Below are positions 60,991-64,000 of a stretch of 64,000 nucleotides of DNA, in pieces. The position numbers were made by a program, and so were the translations under genes. The notes under the pieces are model-generated. The model was not told the origin of the DNA. It saw nothing but the letters and a program-made list of their open reading frames with translations, and searched no databases. Location: positions 62,001 through 126,000 of the forward strand of contig NZ_JNFD01000014.1 of the NCBI RefSeq assembly GCF_000756375.1, read 5' to 3'. This DNA is from Sphingopyxis sp. LC81 (GTDB lineage Bacteria; Pseudomonadota; Alphaproteobacteria; Sphingomonadales; Sphingomonadaceae). The first letter of the stretch is position 1. Every line of letters starts with the position of its first letter.

Positions 60991-61944
60991 GTGAAATACA
61001 GCTTCAAGGTAGGGCATATAAGGCGGTTCAGGCTTTTCGCGCTGACCTTTTCAGCCCTGATGGTTCAGCCGCCATCGGCTTACGCAAATCCGGAATCGGC
61101 AGAGTCCAAGGCCTCCCTCAGCGGCGAAATCCAACTCGGTGCTCAATATGACAGCAATGTATCGGTTGACGATATCGATTCGAACGTCGGGCGCGGAGAC
61201 TGGGCTGCCCTATTGGAAGCGCGAGCGAATCTGAAGACCGATCTATCGCGCAAAACCAGCCTCCGGCTTTCCTATGCCTTTTCCCAGTCGCTATACGAGA
61301 GCTTCACCGACTTCGACTTGCAGACCCATTTGGGTTCGGCCGATATTTCCCACGGCTTCGGCAGGGTTCGCATCGGCGCCGCTGGCCGGCTTGCCCACAG
61401 CAGGCTCGGCGGCGATGGGTTCCTCACGACGCAGCAATTCTCGCCTTATGTCAGCTTCAGGGCCAGTTCGTCCCTGCTGCTGCGGGTCGACTATAGTCAT
61501 GCGAACAAGAATTTCATCGGCAGGGCCGATCGCGATGCACGAAACAACGCCGCGACGGCTAACGTCTATTATTTCGTGAACGGAACGCGCACCTATTTTC
61601 AAGCAGGCTACAGCTATGCCCACGAAAATGCCGAGGCCGCTCCGTTCGACTATGAAGCGCAAGGTTTCCAGCTGCGCTTCAATCAGAAGCTCGCAATCGG
61701 CAGCAATGACGCGACCTTGCGTCTTGGCTGGCGCTACGATCGGCGCAATTATGACGAAATCACGCCGGCCATCCAGGCGGAACGCCGAGAACGCCGGCAT
61801 CGCCTGCAAGCGAATGTCGAACTACCGGTTTCGAAAAAGATATTCCTGTCAGGTGGCTATGAATATACCGACCGAAACTCCAATCTTCCTTCCGCCAACT
61901 ATAATCAGCACCTTGTTTCCCTGATGCTGGGAGCAAGATTTTAG
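60991..61944 (+). CDS. Slam-like outer-membrane beta-barrel protein
   Basis: 317 residues from a GTG with AAGG six bases upstream; an alternative GTG at 60922 overlaps the subtilase stop but leaves the signal peptide buried. Signal peptide to PSAYA (about 30). The mature chain begins with SGEIQLGAQYDSNVSVDD, the motif of the DUF560/surface lipoprotein assembly modifier barrel, followed by about 14 amphipathic strands and a terminal LMLGARF. The TPR domain of full Slam proteins is missing. With the subtilase it forms one transcript, so it may place or anchor that protease at the surface. Confidence 0.8.
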   Translation: MKYSFKVGHIRRFRLFALTFSALMVQPPSAYANPESAESKASLSGEIQLGAQYDSNVSVDDIDSNVGRGDWAALLEARANLKTDLSRKTSLRLSYAFSQSLYESFTDFDLQTHLGSADISHGFGRVRIGAAGRLAHSRLGGDGFLTTQQFSPYVSFRASSSLLLRVDYSHANKNFIGRADRDARNNAATANVYYFVNGTRTYFQAGYSYAHENAEAAPFDYEAQGFQLRFNQKLAIGSNDATLRLGWRYDRRNYDEITPAIQAERRERRHRLQANVELPVSKKIFLSGGYEYTDRNSNLPSANYNQHLVSLMLGARF

Positions 61945-62172
61945 CCGCCATGGCAAAAGGACCGCCGCCGGTCCGATATGATCCAGACAACGCCGAACCT
62001 GCCGCGGCCAGTGGGATCGGCTGACCTGATAGTCAACTGCGACAAACCGGGCAGAATATTCGCTGAAACGTCGGAATTTTCACTGGCCCGGGCGCGAAGC
62101 GGAAAGACTATTCAGCCTTCCGCCATCTTGCAAACCTTAACCTGCCACATGGTCGCAGAGGAAGGAAGAACC

Positions 62173-62544
62173 ATGCTTTCGATGAAAAAATTTGCGCTGG
62201 CGACGTTTCTCGGGGTGAGCGCGGTGGCCTCGTTGCCCAGCGAGGCGGCTGCGCATGACCGGCACCATCGCTATTCTCACTATGACGATGACGATGACGA
62301 TGACGATGATGACTGGCGCGAACGCCGCGAGTATCGCAGGGATTATTATAGGGATCGCCGCTATTATCGCCCCCGTTATCGGTGCCGCACTAACGGAACA
62401 TCAGGGATGATCATCGGCGGTGCTGCGGGCGCCTTGCTCGGCCGGAGCGTCGATCGCCATGGCGATAGGGCTTCTGGTACGATCATTGGTGCTGCAGGCG
62501 GTGCCCTGCTTGGGCGCGAAGTCGCCCGTGGACGCCGATGCTAG
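62173..62544 (+). CDS. Glycine-zipper 2TM-domain protein with poly-Asp stretch
   Basis: 123 residues with a signal peptide (SEAAAHD, about 26). A run of ten Asp residues (from repeated GAC/GAT codons near 62283-62313) is followed by an Arg/Tyr-rich region and a glycine zipper (SGMIIGGAAGALLGRSVD, then ASGTIIGAAGGALLGREVA) in two similar halves. Relative of the zipper in the gene at 8462. Upstream AGGAAGAA serves as ribosome binding site. No ECF-type promoter was found in front of it. Confidence 0.8.
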   Translation: MLSMKKFALATFLGVSAVASLPSEAAAHDRHHRYSHYDDDDDDDDDDWRERREYRRDYYRDRRYYRPRYRCRTNGTSGMIIGGAAGALLGRSVDRHGDRASGTIIGAAGGALLGREVARGRRC

Positions 62545-62901
62545 GCGCGCGCACCGTGCGATTGCCTGACGCTGCCTCTTCCAGATTTCATACAGATATT
62601 TGGAAAGCAGGCGGGCAGTTGCGGACGGCATGACCTGGCCTGCCAACCGGTGGCGGGGCCGTCGGTTCGGCTATCGCGTTCTGGGCTGTCTCCTCGCACG
62701 GAAGAGTGGTGAGGGACGCCCCAGAAGCATCAACCATCATGAAAGCGCGAGACCTTGCGGTTGAACTGGTAGAGAGCGGGGGGAGGCGCCACCGTTCGTG
62801 GCCATCGGCGCACCACATTTCCCTCATTGAGATCTAATATTGCAAATCAATCGCATTATCTGTAGGGGCGCGCGATAATCGCTACTCTCAGGGGGAAGTT
62901 C
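62545..62901. other. Gene-free stretch before the last TonB receptor
   Basis: About 355 bases with no convincing gene. The right end carries a Fur-like box (62840-62856). Confidence 0.5.
62840..62856. promoter_or_regulatory. Fur-like operator
   Basis: TTGC-AAATCAATC-GCAT matches TTGCGAATCATTTGCAA at 13 of 17 positions, 45 bases upstream of the receptor start. Confidence 0.55.
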
Positions 62902-64000
62902 ATGAAATCCAGATTGCTATTGTCGGCTGCCTTGCTTGCGTTTCCAACCGCCGCGATGGCGGCCGAAGCCGAGTCGGACGACAGCCGCACGATCATCGTC
63001 ACCGGCAAAGCCGACGGCTATCTCGCGGAAAACTCGGTCACCGCGACCAAGACCGACACGCCGCTCATCGACGTGCCGCAGACCATCTCGGTCGTAACGC
63101 GCGAGCGGCTGGACGATCAGGCACAGCACAGCATCGCCGATGTCTTGCGCTACGTGCCTGGAACCACCATCGGCCAGGGTGAAGGAAACCGCGACCAGAT
63201 TACCCTGCGCGGCCAGAACACGACCGCCGACTTCTTCCTCGATGGCGTGCGCGACGACGTGCAATATTATCGCGGCCTGTACAACATCGAGCGCATCGAG
63301 GTCCTCAAGGGCCCCTTCGCGCTGATCTTCGGCCGCGGCGGCAGCGGCGGCATTATCAATCGCGTGCAGAAGACGCCTTCCGCCGAGGCGCTGGCGATCG
63401 CCGGCACGGCGAGCGTCAACAGCTTTGGTGCGTGGGATGTGTCGGCGGACATCAACGCGCCCATCGGTGGCAATGCCGCTTTCCGCCTGAATGCCAATTA
63501 CGAAAGCCTGGACAACCACAGGGACTTCTTTGGGGGTGAGCGCTATGCGATCAATCCCTATCTCGCGGTCGATCTGGGGCAGTGGAAGCTCGGCCTCTCC
63601 TACGAATATGTGAACGACGATCGTGTCACCGACCGCGGTGTACCTTCGATCGCGACCGCGGCGGGCCAGCCGAACCGCCCGATCTCTGGCTATCGCGACA
63701 CATTCTTTGGCGTCCCGGGTGTCAATAGCTCTGGGCTCGAGGCGCATATCGTCAAGGCGCGGCTCGATGGCGAACTGACCGAAAACCTGAACTGGTCGAC
63801 CACGCTCCTCTATGGCGACTATGACAAATATTATACCAATGTGTTCGCCAATGGCGCGGCCACCAGGCAGAGCGGCACCGTCGCACTGTCGAGCTATACC
63901 GATCCGACGACGCGCGAGAACTTCATCGCTCAGAGCAATCTGGTGTGGGACGTGAATTTCGGATCGATCGGCAACAAGATCCTGCTCGGCCTTGAATATG
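62902..64000 (+). CDS. TonB-dependent siderophore receptor (3' partial)
   Basis: The first 366 codons are visible. Signal peptide PTAAMA (about residue 20), TonB-box region RTIIVTGKAD, plug with ERIEVLKGPFALIFGRGGSGGIINRVQK, then the first barrel strands; it runs off the window. The plug signature is close to that of the receptor at 50725. A GGGGG ribosome binding site precedes the ATG. Confidence 0.92.
   Translation, partial: MKSRLLLSAALLAFPTAAMAAEAESDDSRTIIVTGKADGYLAENSVTATKTDTPLIDVPQTISVVTRERLDDQAQHSIADVLRYVPGTTIGQGEGNRDQITLRGQNTTADFFLDGVRDDVQYYRGLYNIERIEVLKGPFALIFGRGGSGGIINRVQKTPSAEALAIAGTASVNSFGAWDVSADINAPIGGNAAFRLNANYESLDNHRDFFGGERYAINPYLAVDLGQWKLGLSYEYVNDDRVTDRGVPSIATAAGQPNRPISGYRDTFFGVPGVNSSGLEAHIVKARLDGELTENLNWSTTLLYGDYDKYYTNVFANGAATRQSGTVALSSYTDPTTRENFIAQSNLVWDVNFGSIGNKILLGLEY

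Noticed and set aside
53043..61944. Lasso-peptide or FecI/FecR-type iron system
   Set aside because: Sphingopyxis has lasso clusters, but no B-protease, asparagine-synthetase homologue, precursor or isopeptidase is present, and the anti-sigma lacks FecR features and is not next to a TonB receptor with a signalling domain.
1..64000. CRISPR arrays, tRNA or rRNA genes, complete insertion sequences
   Set aside because: No regularly spaced direct repeats, no tRNA cloverleaf with a T-loop consensus outside coding regions and no intact transposase were seen.

Overview
The window comes from a GC-rich alphaproteobacterial chromosome, most likely a sphingomonad close to Sphingopyxis. The support is gene content (rpsM-rpsK-rpoA-rplQ, pmbA/cysQ-like pair, coq7-dsbB-ctpA-envC-rlmH-rsfS-nadD-proA run, many TonB-dependent receptors), imperfect TTGC-N9-GCAA palindromes that look like Fur boxes, and the palindromic intergenic repeats typical of this group. 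This placement is inference from gene families, not a database match. No tRNA, rRNA, CRISPR array, intact insertion sequence or replication origin was recognised.

Layout. 0-12 kb holds housekeeping and envelope genes: a 2OG-Fe(II) oxygenase (cut by the window edge), a DUF1295/acyltransferase operon, an exported M20 peptidase, ferredoxin-NADP reductase with an iron-regulated-looking partner, small Gly/Arg/Tyr-rich exported proteins, free-methionine sulfoxide reductase and prolyl oligopeptidase. 12.2-17.6 kb carries the ribosomal/RNA polymerase alpha operon, an inositol-monophosphatase family gene and pmbA. 20.3-26.9 kb is a long co-directional run with many stop/start overlaps joining ubiquinone synthesis, disulfide formation, cell-wall remodelling, ribosome maturation, NAD and proline synthesis. 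27-41 kb mixes a DUF3667 protein, PhoD, a lipoprotein beta-propeller, Lrp, RidA, an ArsR/AHSA1 operon with a clear operator, a crotonase, purC, a bacterial lipoxygenase, a diguanylate cyclase and an M16 protease.

41.5-64 kb is accessory. It starts with a lower-GC partial mercury locus (merR, merT-like and a Cys-rich protein, without merA or merP). Next come three TonB-dependent receptors with two PepSY-type membrane reductase genes, and a fourth receptor runs off the right edge. These iron-uptake genes have Fur-like boxes upstream.

The most unusual part is 53.0-61.9 kb. An ECF sigma factor and its membrane anti-sigma factor sit divergently from a subtilase and a beta-barrel, and next to an operon of a P-loop NTPase, an ABC exporter with a degenerate ATPase site, an alpha/beta hydrolase and an OprO/P-type porin. 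The same bipartite promoter (GGAAT, 16-17 bases, CGTC) lies upstream of all three transcription units, so they look like one self-regulated envelope regulon of unknown purpose. The subtilase has an acidic [VIA]-[ED]-x-x repeat, ten copies long, between its signal peptide and its protease domain.
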